Shown: positions 37,990-50,867, counted from the first letter of the stretch. The stretch: 64,000 nucleotides of DNA from Cricetomys ansorgei (GCA_026225945.1 JAMJFZ010001226.1:845001-909000), one strand, 5' to 3'. Translations and numbers: made by a program. The notes: generated by a model from the letters alone, not told the origin.

Positions 37990-40900
37990 TCCTCCCCTCG
38001 TAAAAGGAGATTTTGGCTCGGCAGCTCTCCTTTCCTGCCCGCAAGTCCCCACCAGATGAGTGACCACAGGCACAGAGCTTGGGTTGGTGACAGTACAGGC
38101 CTCAGACACTCGCCTCCAGCCAAGCTTCCTGCTGTTACTGTCAGTGAATCAGCACCCTTCCAAAAGGAGGGACCAGAGTCAGTTCTGAGTGGCAAAGTTT
38201 TGAGACAAGAGGGCACCTTAACTTGGCTTGACGGAAACCCACCACGGCAAAGGTCACCTCGGTCTGAACAGACACGCTGAGGGCAAGCCAGCTCAGTTAT
38301 TGGAAGGGGAACAGAGTCCTTCAGTGGGAAGGACACAATCCACATGGATCCTGTCACACACATCAAGGCAACACTCCACCTTCATGGCCTATGTGGCCAC
38401 AGTTGGCAGAAGACACAGCAGGCTTCTCGGTGGATAAAGGAAGATGGCAGAGACTCTAGCCATGGGACCTTGTCTCAGCAGGCTTCCAGGAGGGGAGCTC
38501 ATTCCCGAGGTCGGTTGATCATGACTTCACCTAGGGCCTCCAACACCTCTCGCTTGTAGTCCTCGAAGTCACCATCGATTTGACTGACACTCTGCTCCTC
38601 CACCACCCACAACTGGCAGTTGGTTTCTGTGATGAGTCGGGCATCGTGGCTCACAACGATCACAGCTGTGGAGGAGGATAGAACAGGGCAGGAGAGGGAA
38701 ATCAAGAGTGGGAAAGGAGAGTCCCGGTCCACATGTAGGCTGCCCCTCCCACCTCGACTGAGACTTACCTCCCTTGTACTCATTGATGGCCTCCCCCAGG
38801 GCATCAATAGACTCTATGTCCAAGTTATTGGTGGGTTCATCCTGTGGAAAATGGAGAGTTCCGTGGCAGAGCACCGCGGCACCCGCCTTTCTGGCTCTTA
38901 CCTTCAAGACCTTCTGCCCTGACTGGGCCACTCACCAAGATAAGGACATCAGGCTCTCGACAGGCCAGCTCCGCAAACACAACCCTGGCTTTCTGCCCAC
39001 CTGCACAAAAGGAAAGGTATTGGGACTCCTGTCACCTGCCTCGCAGAGGGCAGACCCTATGAATGTGCTGTGGACATGGGGGATCCCTATCCGTGCTGCC
39101 TCCTCCTTCCAGTCTCCAGGGGCAGCCAATGAGGCCACCTCCTCTGGTGCCCCAGAGTGGTAGTACCAGAGAGTTTGCAGATCTGGATGGTGTGGGCGTG
39201 GCTCTCCAGGCCAAAGCGGCCCAAGCACTTCCGGGCATCCTGGTAGGGCAGGTTGAAGCTCCTCTGTAGGTATTCAGTGGGCGTTTCCTCCATGTGCAGC
39301 TGCTCCGCATACTGCTGGTTAAAGAAGCCAATTTTCTGCCCCAAAAGAGAGAGGTGGTTAGTCAGAGTCCTTCTTCCTGTAAGACTTCCAAGCCTCAAGT
39401 CCCAAAGCCAGCTTACCAGCCGATGGTTCTTCCTCATTTCCCCGTTGGTCTGCAAGGGGAAAGCAAGTGTAAGAGCAGGAATAGGAGAAAGGGGAAGGTA
39501 GTGACAGCAGAGCCCAGCTTTCCCAGGACTGCAGACAACAAAAGCTAGATCTCATGTGGTGTGAGGTGCAGCCCTCAACAGTGCAGAGTGGCCACAGGAA
39601 CACTCGGGACCTGCTGTGCTGCAGAAAAATGCACATCTGTAACTGTTAACCAGAAAGTCCTGGGATTTGTCTCTGCACCCTCCCAGCTTACAGACTTCTA
39701 ATCAGCCTGCAAGGACACACTGCCCCGGCATGTGGTGAATGCTGGGCCCTCTCCTGTCCTGGCTTTCGGACTCACTGGTGTCAGCTTCCCAGTCAGCAGC
39801 AGCAGTAGTGTGCTCTTCCCCACGCCGTTGGGGCCCACAATACAAACTGGAAGGAGGAGACAGATGATCAGATAAAAGAGCCTCAATCCTGAGATTCTCA
39901 TCCACGTCCCAAGTCACCCAAGAGCAACTCACTCCGTGAGTCCATGTCGATGCCAAAGTCCAGGTTCTTAAAGAGTGGCTTCTGCCCCTCATAGCCAAAC
40001 GTCACACCTGAGAAAAAGCAGCCATTTATAATTTCCCGTCATTGCAAATACCTGGCCTCAGACGAAAGGCATTTAGCCTTTGTAGAGTATAGGGGCCCAA
40101 GGGCTCTGTTGCCCATGCCTATAATGGCTTTTCTTCTTAAAACGTGTATGGCTGTTTTCTGCCATCTGGGTCTGGGCTCTCAAGCTTTCTTTGTTTGTGG
40201 GCTATAAGGTAAAGAGTTTGTAAGGCTGCAGTCATTTCTCAACACTGAAGCTTTGAAGCCTTTTGTAACTGTTACTCTTCTACCTGTAATTGGACTCCTA
40301 GTGGAACTCCACCCCCTCCGGTTCCCACTGTCCTGGTAGTTACTGAGAAAGATCTTAACTTATAATTTGTAACCCCCCCTTTCTTATTCTCTACAGCTAT
40401 CTGTCTTTATGAGCCCCTTTTCTACCTGCTTTCCCTATCACCAGCTTTTGGAGCTCACTCTTTCCCTTTCATCTCCCCACTGTCCTTCCCAGTGGACTCA
40501 CCCTTTCTCATAAATACCCCCCCCCAAGCTGTTCCCAAGTCCACGCGGCATCAATCATACGGAAGGCGGCACAGCACAGAAAGCTTCTTGGCAAAGCGTC
40601 CGTCTACACAGGGCAGCATGTGCTCACTCACCGTGCAGCCCTAGCACAGGCGGGCTGAGAGGTGGTGGGTCTGGGAAGGTGAAGCGCACAGTGTACTCCT
40701 TGGGACGCTTCAGGAGCTCAGGGGGCTCCTGAGACTCTTCATCCTGGTTTTTCCTTCGGCATTTCTGCTGTTTTCGAGTCAGTGCTTCTTTTGTTTGCTT
40801 TTCCTGGATGAGGGAAGAAGGGAGTGAACATACTCTGTGCGGTCCCACAGGTCCCCCAACCTTGATCTCCACCAGAAGACTGTGCACGCACTGCCTGCTT

Positions 40901-43900
40901 GGTGGACTTGCCCCCAGCCTTCAGCTCCTTCAGCTTTTTCTCCTGTTTCTCGTACTGTTTGAGCAGCTCTTTCTGCTTCTGCTGGTACATCTTCTTAAAG
41001 GTCACTGGGGTGCAACAGGGGCAGAAGAACAAGCAGGGATGCGTGAACTGGGGAAAGCAGCCATGTGTGGAGGTCTAGAAGACACAGCTCATCACCATGT
41101 CCAGGGCCTGCCTTCAGGCTCCACCTGCCCCCAGCCCACAAGAGAGACTGCTTACTGTAATTGCCCCTGTAGTAATGGAGCCGCTGGGTGTCCAGGTGGA
41201 TTATATCAGTGCAGACATCGTCCAGAAAGCCCTGGTCATGGGACACGATCAGCAATGTCTTCCTCCAGCCCTGAAGGTAGCTGCAGTTCAGAGGAGAGTG
41301 GAGTGTCACAAGGGAGTAAGAAGGTGAACCAAGGAAGCAGACAGCGGTGGGAACGGGAAAAGAAGCAGAATGGGGCTGACGGCACAAGGCTGAGCCCTGG
41401 GCAGTGAGCTCACTTATTGAGCCAGATGACGGCGTTGAGGTCCAGGTGGTTGGTGGGCTCATCCAGCATCAGCAGCGTGGGTTCCATGAACAGCGCCCTA
41501 AAGAGGAGCAGAATGCAAGCTTAGGAAAGGGACCCGTCTGCTCAGCAGACCCAGAGCCTCTGGGTGGCAGAGCTCAACAAGAACATTCTATGACACAGGT
41601 TCAAAGTGGAGAAGGACACGAGTTCTCACAATGCACATGGAGTGGGGTGGGGGTTTGGCTTCAGACCTGCTAAGTACACCTTGGAAGAGTGGAAAGGAAA
41701 GACAGGGTCTGGCAGTCATAAGCTGGCAGAGTAGAGGTAGGGCCCACCTGGCCAGGGAGACACGCATGCGCCAACCCCCAGAGAACTTCTGCGTGGGCCG
41801 ATTCTGCATCTCAGGGTCGAAGCCCAAACCAGCCAGGATCCTCCTTGCCTTGGCCTCTGCAGCCGCTGCCCCGGTAGCCCGCAATTCCTCATACACCTGG
41901 GAGGAGGGGGAAGAGGACACATGTCCAAGGGTCCAAGGAGCCCGAGGCTTAGCTGTGTCCCCTGCGCCATCTCCTCTACCTTTTCTAGCTTCTCGGCGGC
42001 CGTGTCATCCCCTCGCTCCAGCTGTCCCTGAAGCCTTCGCTCCTCCTCCAGCAGCTTCAGTCGCTTGGTGTCTGCTCGAAGAACAGCTTGCACGGCTGGG
42101 GTTTCATCAGCCACCACCTCTGCAGGGAGAGAAGGTGAAGGTGTGAGTGCCAGTCCCGCCCCCCCCCCCCACTCCTTCCGAAGCAGGCTCTCCAGCCCTG
42201 GCCACTCACCCTGCTCGCACAGCAGCACGTCGATGTTAGGGGGGATGCTCAGGGCCCGGTTGGCAATGTGCTTCAGTAGAGTGGTTTTGCCTTTGCTGGA
42301 GAACAGGAGCCATGAGAACCTGGCAGCCAGAGCAATCCCTCTTCCCCCTCAGTCCCACTTCTTACCCATTGGGGCCCACCAGCCCGTAGCGGCGGCCTGC
42401 CACAATATACAGGTCAGCATTGACAAACAGCTCCTTGCCATGGGCCGAGATGCTGAATTTTTCCAACTGCAGATGACAGAATGAATGAACCCAGGACAGA
42501 CATACAGACATGCACACGAGAAGCCTTCCACTTCCTCGGTGGAGCCAGCCTTTCCACCCTCCCTCCCTCCAAGGGAGGGCCCTTCTATGCCTACTGGCTC
42601 TTTTGTCACCTTCCTCAGTGCGCTCACCCCTTCCCAGGCCTTCTGGGGTTCAACAGCCCACACACAGCGCGGGCAGGCCTCTGCTGAAGTGAGTAAGTGG
42701 GAAGGGCCCTCGGATCTCACCTTGATGTCAGATGCGTTTTCTAACATTGCCTGGCGGGAAGACACCTCTGCCTGGGACACTGAGAAGTCATTTTCTGCGG
42801 CATTAGCTGCTTTTAAAGACTCCACCTGGCGTTCATAATCCATCTGAGGAGGGAAAGAATGTTCCATGTCACAACATAGCAGCCCCATGTTGTCATGGCT
42901 GAGACAGGCTGACGAGCAGAACTCCTTCCTTCTTTCAACTGCTCTACTTCAAGCAGCCTCCAGAGCTCCCCTCATACCCTAACCTGCAAACCCTCAGGAC
43001 CGTGAGCACCAACCACAGGACAGTGAGCACCAACAGCTACCGTGCAAACCCTCAGGACCGTGAGAACCAACGGCTTACCTGCAAACCCATAGGACCGTGA
43101 GAACCAACGGCTTACCTGTTTCTTTAGCTTTTTCTTTTCCTTTTTGCTGAGGTGAGCATAAGGATCATTCGCCTTCGACGCCTCCTCTCCCTCTTCTCTC
43201 TCTTCCTCTGAAACCTGCGAGAACAAGCGGCAATAAACAAACCAAAGACCCAGCGACACTAAGGACTAAGGACTTCTCAGAAAGCTCAGGATCCACTGGA
43301 CACGGTGGGACGTGCTTTCACTCCCAAGTGAGTTAGTTCGAGGCCAGCCTGGTCCACAGAGGGAGTTCCAGGACAGCCAGGGCCATACCCTGTCCTAGAA
43401 AACCAATAGGGGGAAATAAACCAGGTTCCTGCCATGCACCCAAGGGGGAGGCAGCTTCTTGCTCCACCCAATGTGTTAATCTGGAGATAGCTTATTCTCC
43501 TTTCTCATACTTGTTTCAAGCCCCTGGTCTGTATGTAGCCCTTTATCCAACATCTGCCACTAGGAGACACGGGCGCCAGTGCGTGGTGACTCATGAAGGG
43601 AAATGCCGCTCGACAGACACAAACCTAAACCTGTATTAGCACCTTTTGTTTCTCTCCCAAGACAGGGTTTCTCTGTGGAGGCTCTGGCTGTCCTGGAATT
43701 CACTAGGTAGTCCAGGCTGGCCTCGAACTCACAGAGACCCTCTTTTGTCTGTCTCCTGAGTGAAGGGATTAAAGGTGTGCTCCACTATGCAGGGCATCAG
43801 TGCCTCATGGTACAGTGTTTTGGACTCTTCCTCCGGTCATCGACAGACTTAACGTCCACCCCAGGAAGACACACACCTGCTCTGTGTTCTTGGATTTTTC

Positions 43901-46900
43901 TTTGTCCTTTCCTTGTTTGGGAGGCTCCTTTTCTTTAGTTATTTCTTCATCGTCTTCCCCGTCACTGTCCAGAGCAGCAAATTTATTTTGAGGCTAACAA
44001 GAAGAAAGACAGGCCTGATGAAGGCTGCTGCCCAACCCGCCGCCGCCACCGCCGTGATGAGGGCATCTGTCTGCCCCCTCCCCCCACAGCAATGAGGGCT
44101 GCTGCCCCACCCGCAGCCCCTCACTCACCTTGGCCTTCCCCTTTGGCTTCTCGTCTTTTCCCTTTTTACTCTTGAGCCCAGGCTGCTGTTCCTCAGACAC
44201 AGCCTGCAGGAGACACACACAACAGGTGCCTTTGCCACTCTGCTGCTTGCCAGCATCTCTAGAGAGCCTGCCGTGGTCCACGAGACCCGGCTCACCCAAA
44301 CAGAGGGATGGTGCAGTGGGGCCAGGGCTGAAAGGCTGCTAGGGAGGAGGAGCTGCAGAGAGGGCAACAAAGGCTTCAGCAATGCAGTTAACCTGGCTGA
44401 GGCGCCACGGCACAGTGTCCCAAGGGGAAGAGCCAGGCTGACAGCCCTTGTTTGAGACTGAGTTTAAATCTCCTGAAGTACCGAGTGACTTTAGAGAGCT
44501 GAGATCTGATGGCAGGAACAGGACAGATGCAGGACAGTGATTCACAAGTGGGAGACTGCACGCCTGAAGAGGCCAGCGGCAGCCACGCCTCACCTTATTT
44601 ATGCGGTTCTTCTCGGGCTTGGCAGGCTTGGGGGGATGTTTCTCTTCTTCCTCCTCTTCCTCCTCGTCACTATCATCCTGGGTCAGAGCTTCAAAGACAT
44701 TTCTAGCCTACAGGAAAAGGCCACAGAAGTCAGCCCGTGGCTGCAGCTGCCCTCCCGTCTCTGCTCACTTACTGATCACTCACCTTGGCCTTCTTCCCTC
44801 CTCCTCGGGGCAACGGGGCAGGTTCTGAAACGACAAGGGAGGAGGAAGAGGTCAAGAAAATTCCACCTCACCAGCTCAACACCTCGTGAGGTCTGAGGTC
44901 ATGACTCCCCACCAACCACGGACCGCCGACACCGCCCTACGCTCAGGTGACTTACCCTCGTCCTCCTCATCACTGGCTGGCACAGACAGCTTCTTAAGAC
45001 GCTCCATGAGCTCTTTCTCCTCACCGTCATCGTCCACATCTTTCTTCCGTCGGCCTTTTCGGGTGTCCCGCTTTTTCTTCTGTTGCTGAAACAGGATGTG
45101 ACAGTGAAGCCAAGGTCTTACCGGCTGAGGGTCTGCTGAGGGCTGAGAGGGGCTGGTGGGTCCCAGAGATCCCTCGATACCTGCTGCTGCTGCTCTTTCT
45201 CCTTCTGCAGTTTCTCTTCGCCCCCAGCTTGTCTGTCTTCTACTGCCAGTTCCTCAAAGAACTAGAAAAGGAGGGAACTATAAAGGGTCTCGAAGGCTGA
45301 TTGGTCATCTGCACGCAGGCCCCTCACCCCGCTTCTCTCTCTCTCTCTCTTTTATTTTGTATTTTAATTCACAATGTCCGGCTCTCATTCATGTCTGCTC
45401 CCCATGAACTTTTGGTTCTCAGTTCCCTCCAAAGGATGACACACGCATGCCCATCCCGGCTGCGAGCCAGTGATACTTCTCAGCCTCCAGAACTGTAGGA
45501 AATCAGCATTTGCTCTTTTTTCTTTTCTGTTTAACAGCCCTGCCTGTCCTGGAACTCACTTTACAGACAAGCTGGCCTTGAGCTCACAGAGATCTGGTTG
45601 CTCTCGTTTTTTTTTTTAATTTTTAGAAATACTTTAATTCTTTGAGAATACAAGCCCATGTGCATTCAGTCTCCTGTTCCTGAGTGACAGAACTACCCAC
45701 CCACTACCACACCCAGAACCTCTTCTAGCAAAGCCTTTCCCTTCCCATGTCTGTTTATGCTGCCTAGGACACCCATGGCCATTTCTCTTCTCAGACCCTC
45801 ATTTTCTCACCGTCTTCTTGGTCTTCTTGTCTTTTTTGCCTTTCTTCACTACCTTGTCTGAAAGGTTAAAAAGACATCACAGCATTAGTTTATGACAACT
45901 GCCCAGCAGCTGGGGCTTCCTGCAGAGCTCCAATCAGCTTCAGCAGGAAGAACGATTCTTAATCACCACTCTCTGGTCTTATTCTTATGGTAATGATAAT
46001 TTCTCCTTCCATCCATTCATCTAAACACCTATTTAAGACTTTTTTTTCTTAGATTTATTTATAAGTATGGGAGTATTTTGCCTGTATGTATGTATACTGT
46101 GTGCCTGCTACCCTGTCTAAGTGGAGCTATGGTCATGAGCCACCATGTGGTTGTTGGGAGTTCAATGTGGGCCCTCTGCAAGAGCAGCAGGTACTCCTAA
46201 TCGCTGAGCCGCCTCTCCAGCTCCTACATACCCCGTTCACTAATCAGACATTAGGTGTCAGAAAATGCTTGCAGTGGGGATGGGAACAGCTAGTGAGATA
46301 ACTGTGGTTTCCTCTGGTGCTCTAGGCTTTCGGAAGATAGGTCTTTACAGAGCAAGCGCCCTGGACTTCCCCAAAGGGGAGGAAAGGCAGATCTGGTGTG
46401 GAAGGGACAGGCTGGCCTCAAGCCTAGTGTCATGCATGGTCCCCGTGCAGGTGGCATTTGGCAAAGCCTAAAGGAGAAGCTGTTAGGCCCAAGTGAGGGT
46501 ACAGTACCTACGTATAAGTCAGCTGCGAGAAGAACACTCCCCAGAAACAAAGACCTACGATGGCTACAGCTGAGACACTGAGGGTCAAATGGGACAGCGT
46601 CAGGCTGTCGGGAGGGCTTTTCAGTCAGGTAAGGAACAAGTTTATCAGTATGATCTTTTATACCATCAAGTCATGCATCCACTTCAGAGTGGAGCAAAGA
46701 TGGGAGGGAATAAAAATAGTGGAAAATCTGTTGGGAGAACACTGTGGTATTTCTACGATCTACTCTGGTGATGGCAAGGGACAGGACAGCAGCAGAGTCC
46801 ACAGAGTGGAGGGTGGGTACTCAGAGACAAGTGTATGAGCAGTATGACACATTTAGTACTTCAGGAGACAGTGGAGAAGAATGCCATTTTCCTCTACCCT

Positions 46901-49900
46901 GTCTTCTGTTGGGAAGACAGGCCAGGCTTATGAATGCAGTTAGGCTGTGTTGTGTGTGAAGGCTGTAGGCCACCACAATGGTTATCTGTGAATGAACACT
47001 GGGTCTATGCCCCACCCACTGGGCAGAAACATTACAGTACAAAGGACAGCTGGTCATTTATCCTGTGTCAGTCTTGTAGCCTAGAGAGTGACCTGAAAGA
47101 CTATTGTGTTGCCAGGGACCAAGGGAAGTCAATGAAACCTGGCTGGCCAGACGGATTCCACGTTTCACTTCTGCCGATTTGTGTCCCTCAAGGTAGAAGT
47201 CTCTCTATAAGCCCTCTACTCTCCTATTCGCAGAGGCATAACTGATCACATGACTTCGCTTCATGGCTAGGTGCCCACCACCCACGTCTTCTAACCGACC
47301 ACATTCACTCAAAGTGGTAGTCAGTGGTCTGTAAAACACAGGCAGCTTTCTACTACCCAGCACAGCATCCTTTTTTATGCATATGGGTATTTTATTTGCT
47401 TGTGTCTTCTTACCACATGTGTGCCTGGTGCCTGAGGGTACCAGGAGAGGGCATCAGATCCCTGGGACTAGAGTTATACCTAGTTGTGAGCTACCACGTG
47501 GCCCTGGGAATTAAACTAGCCTGCTCTGGAAGAGCAGCCAGTGCTCTTAACCACTGAGTCCTCTCTCTGGCCCCATGGTTTAAGTATTCTTACATTAGAA
47601 TTCCATGTGTTCCACAGTCCTTATTTATTTAGAACAGTCTTACTAAATATCTCCTTTGCCAAAAAAAAAAAAAAAAAAAAAACACAAAATAAAGCAAAAC
47701 AAAACAAGAAAAAAAATCAAAAACTGAAAAACAAAACAACCCACACCTAGAGAGAATATAGACAATCTCTCTACTTTAGAGTCTCAGAGCCTCAGTTTCT
47801 CTTAGGTTCCTCAGTTAAGTCTCAGACACACAAACCTATGTCAATTTCTGCTTCATCTGTCCTCACCCAGAACACCTCTCAAATCTGATCCTGGTACCCA
47901 CTGGTGACAGGTCAGAAGGGCATGCAAAGTTAGCACTGAAAAGCTTTTCAAGGCAATCCATGGAGCCCAATCCTAATGACAGGAAGGAGGAGCCACAGAA
48001 GGACATAAGACAACCAGCATACATAATAAAACACCTCCTGTCACCCTACACAATAACCACTAAAATCGCAGAACCACACACCTTTTCTTTCTGTGTGGCA
48101 CTAGGCCTCGAACTTACAATCCTCCTGCTTTAGTCTTCCACATATTTGGAATTACCTCCCCCTCCCACCTCAGGGTTTCTCTGTGTAGCTCTGGCTGTCC
48201 TGGAGTTCACTGTATAGACCAGGTTGGCCAGGCTGGCTTCAAACTCAGAGATTCACTAGCATCTGCCTCCCAAGTGCTGTACCTAAAGGTGTGAGCCGTC
48301 ATGTCTGACTTCATACCTCCAGTCTTTTAATTTCTTCTGTTAAGCCCCACTGATCTGCCTGACCCTGAAGCATGGAAGACATCATTACAGAGGTCAGGAG
48401 GAGCAGAGCTATGCTGCACTTGCCTCTTCCAACTTCCTTTAGAACTTCCCTTCAGCTATCCCGGACATCAAAGCAAAAGAAAACACTTAAACATTCTTAC
48501 GCCTGGTACATATTTGTAATACAGCTAACAGGGAGGCCGAGGAAGGAAAGCTGACTTTGAACCCTACCTGGGCAGCTTAGTAAAAACTTGTCTCAAAAAA
48601 AAAAAAAAAACAAAAAAAAAACCCAACAGCTAAGAATGAGCCTTCATCTTGACCAATTCACAGCCACTTCCCACTCATCCCTGGCTACACATGAGTTCAA
48701 GGCCAGCATGGGCTAGATTTGCATTAAAATAAAACCTCTAAGCTGGGTTTATAAGGTATATATGAAGCAAAACTTAATTTTATGTTTAGACCTACATTTA
48801 CATACATGTAAACCCTATACACCCAGGAGGTCCAGCGATCTGGTCTGGATATCATTCCCATTCCCCACCCCCCAGAGAGTTTTTCTGTTTAGCCCTGGCT
48901 GTCCTTGAACTCAGAGATCTGCCTGCCTCTGCCTCTGGAATCCTGGGATTAAAGGCTTGCACCACCACCACCACCAAGCTTGGATATCACTTCTTAATGA
49001 ACTTTTTATTGGCCAGGAAGGTTTTCTGTCTCCTCATTTGCCCCTAGCTGCCGTGACTGTTCTTAGAGTCACCCTCCCAGCCTCCTTGCTGACACTACCT
49101 CCTTAATTAGTGAGGCTCTTTGGATTTCCACTTTTTAAAATCAATCTGCACTTACTAGGTCTGCTTCGTCTGCAGCTACATAGATGATCATGTCTATTTC
49201 AAGTCTTCTCACTAGAGACGATTAACAACCGCGTCCTTGTCATCTCCTCTTACAGACCTCCATATCTCAACCTTCAAAATATACTGAACTGACAAGGTGG
49301 CTCAGAAAGTAAAGGCACTTGCTGCACAAGCCCAGAGACCCAAGTTCAATCCCCAGAACCCGCACAAAGGTGGCGAGAACTGACTACATAGTTGTTCACT
49401 GACTTCCTATTTCTATACTTGCCCCAAGGCAAAAACATTGACACAAGGGCTGGAGGAAGCTCAGCAGTCCAGGGTGCTTGCTGCTCGAAGGGCCCACGCT
49501 GGTTCCCAGCACTCACACGGTGGCTCACAACTATCTGTAACTCCAGTTCCAGGGGACTGATGACCTCGTCTGACAAGGCATGCACGTGGTACACGCAGGC
49601 AAAACATTCATACACATTAAAAAAGAATCATCTTTGCATGCTTTCCACCTTACAGTCTGATACTACATGTCCCCCCTCCTTTGTTATTAAAAACTTCATT
49701 TTCAAAGCTAGAGAGATGGTTCAGCAATTAGGAGTACTAGCTGCTTCTTCCAAAGGGTCTGGGTTTAATTTACATCTAACAGCCCTCTGTAACTCCCGTT
49801 CCAGGGGACTCAACACTGTTTTCTGGCCTCTGAAGGCACTGCATGCATGCAGTACAAAGCACCCATACACATAAAAATATTAAAAAACAAAAACAAAAAT

Positions 49901-50867
49901 ATTTAACAGCTAGGCAGGGTGTCAAGCGGCAGAGGCATGTGGATCTCTGAATTCCAGACCAGTCAAACCACATAGCGATCTTCTGCCTCAAAAAAAAAAA
50001 ATCCTTTTAATTAAACATATTTTTCAAGTACTACTATCAACCAGTAGTCTACCCAGTCGGTCCTTTAACGGCACCTTGATTAATAACGAGTGGAAATCCT
50101 TCAGTCTTTACCCTTTATCTAGTTAGTTCTGGTCCAGGCCATTTGACAGTGATACTTCAGTCTTCACTGCCAGAGCCTGGTAAATGGTGCTCCCGCGTCT
50201 GTCTTCACCAAGGCCATGCTCCACTTTTCCCGGTTACCGTAATAAGCCGATCACAGGAGATTCAGGCTAGCTTTAGTTACTTAAGATTTCGACTCAACTA
50301 AGCCGGGTGCAGGGGGTGCACGCCCTGGATCCCAGCACCTGGTGAGCAGGGGCAGGCGGGTCTCTGTGACTCTGAGGACAGCCTGGTCTACAGAGTGAAA
50401 TTTAGGGCAGCAGAGAGACTCTGTCTTCAGAAAAAAAAAGTTTGTCTCAACTGAAAACAAATCAAACGCTCGCAGGGACTAGTTCTGGCGTCTACCTCCC
50501 CACTGCACGTCCGCAGCCCCCATCCCCATACAAAGCCGACGCTCCAGCCTAGGGAACGGGAAGGCGTGGCTCTCGGAACCGGGGCTCCCGAGGCGCGCAC
50601 GCACCGGGACGCGGCGTCGCGGCAGCGCCTCGGTGGGGAAGAGCTCGCAAGTCTCCCAGCGCCTGCCCTCTCGTCCCTCCCTCCGGCCATATGCTCCTCC
50701 TCGCCTCCCGTCGGCCTCCCCGGGCCCTCGGCCTCTGCCGCGCGCACGTGCGCAGGGCCCACGCGCCTCGGCGCCCCGCCTCCCCCTCGCTCACCCGCGG
50801 GGCTCGTGCCCTCGCCGTCCCCGATCCACTCGGGCTCGGGTGGCTGCTGCTTGGGACCCTTCGGCAT
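37984..50867 (-). CDS. Abcf1: ATP-binding cassette subfamily F member 1 (ABC50); CDS 50867-38499
   Basis: ABCF1 is a soluble twin-ATPase protein that binds eIF2 and ribosomes and promotes translation initiation. Coding exons: 50867-50795, 45857-45811, 45261-45181, 45085-44956, 44824-44784, 44707-44594, 44203-44129, 43993-43877, 43214-43116, 42843-42721, 42466-42366, 42295-42210, 42119-41980, 41896-41748, 41497-41414, 41280-41156, 41004-40892, 40803-40632, 40007-39933, 39846-39776, 39449-39417, 39335-39167, 39000-38936, 38841-38769, 38665-38499. Total 2523 nt, 840 aa. The N-terminal third is low-complexity Lys/Glu with Q6. ABC1: Walker A GPNGKGKT (split by intron 11), signature KFSGGWRMR, Walker [15 protein letters not shown]2: [27 protein letters not shown], and switch His in VSHD. 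There is no transmembrane domain, as usual for ABCF. Poly(A) signal at 37984-37989. Intron 13 is the Mir877 mirtron. Confidence 0.98.
40138..40602 (+). mobile_element. LTR-like dispersed repeat, copy 2, in Abcf1 intron 18
   Basis: Longer copy of the repeat at 37079-37440, in the same orientation and antisense to Abcf1. It fills most of the intron between exons ending at 40632 and starting at 40007, lying 30 bp from the 3' edge of exon 18. It is longer than copy 1, with extra sequence at several points. Probably a solo LTR of an old ERV; family not identified. Confidence 0.6.
41897..41979 (-). ncRNA. Mir877: miR-877 mirtron (Abcf1 intron 13)
   Basis: The entire 83-nt intron between Abcf1 exons 13 and 14 is the hairpin precursor, released by splicing and debranching rather than Drosha. 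The 5p arm is the first 20 nt of the intron (41979-41960), beginning GTAGAGGAGATGG. It matches miR-877-5p as I remember it. The 3p arm is the last roughly 21 nt (about 41917-41897): a pyrimidine-rich run ending CTCCTCCCAG that doubles as polypyrimidine tract and acceptor. The two arms pair G/A-rich against C/T-rich. Expression follows Abcf1. The 83-nt length sits at the usual mirtron size. Confidence 0.95.
42984..43115 (-). repeat. 37-bp tandem repeat phased on the Abcf1 exon 9 donor
   Basis: Reading in transcript direction, the intron starts with a 37-nt unit (gtaagccgttggttctcacg ... tttgcag) that is then repeated. The next unit also begins gtaagcc after cag. A diverged, longer third unit begins gtagctg, and the array ends at cag|gttagg. 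Each boundary copies the exon-intron junction, so the intron carries one perfect decoy donor at 43079|43078 and two weakened ones. Confidence 0.92.
43290..43797. mobile_element. sense B1 and antisense B1 in Abcf1 intron 8
   Basis: B1 sense at about 43290-43405 (ttcgaggccagcctggtcca) and B1 antisense at about 43655-43797 (gacagggtttctctgtggag ... gggattaaaggtgtgc). Confidence 0.88.
45520..50440. mobile_element. Abcf1 intron 1 SINE-rich DNA
   Basis: The 4.9-kb first intron (45858-50794) and intron 2 edge carry many SINEs. From the left I read a B1 fragment 45520-45600 (-), B2/B3 46045-46225 (-), B2 47370-47575 (-), A-rich DNA 47659-47745, B1 48170-48312 (-), a B1/ID-like copy with A tail 48490-48620 (+), and B1 48870-48980 (-). 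Towards exon 1 are a B2/ID-like copy 49275-49390 (+), B2 49445-49625 (+), B2 49705-49880 (+), a B1 piece 49905-50000 (+) and B1 50300-50435 (+). Boundaries are approximate. Confidence 0.78.
46280..47260. other. unassigned 1-kb segment in Abcf1 intron 1
   Basis: Non-SINE sequence with short ORFs on both strands (46560-46838 plus; 46550-46290 minus), none resembling a known protein. Phrases such as gggtctatgccccacccact suggest an old repeat or LTR, but I cannot assign it. Confidence 0.35.
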
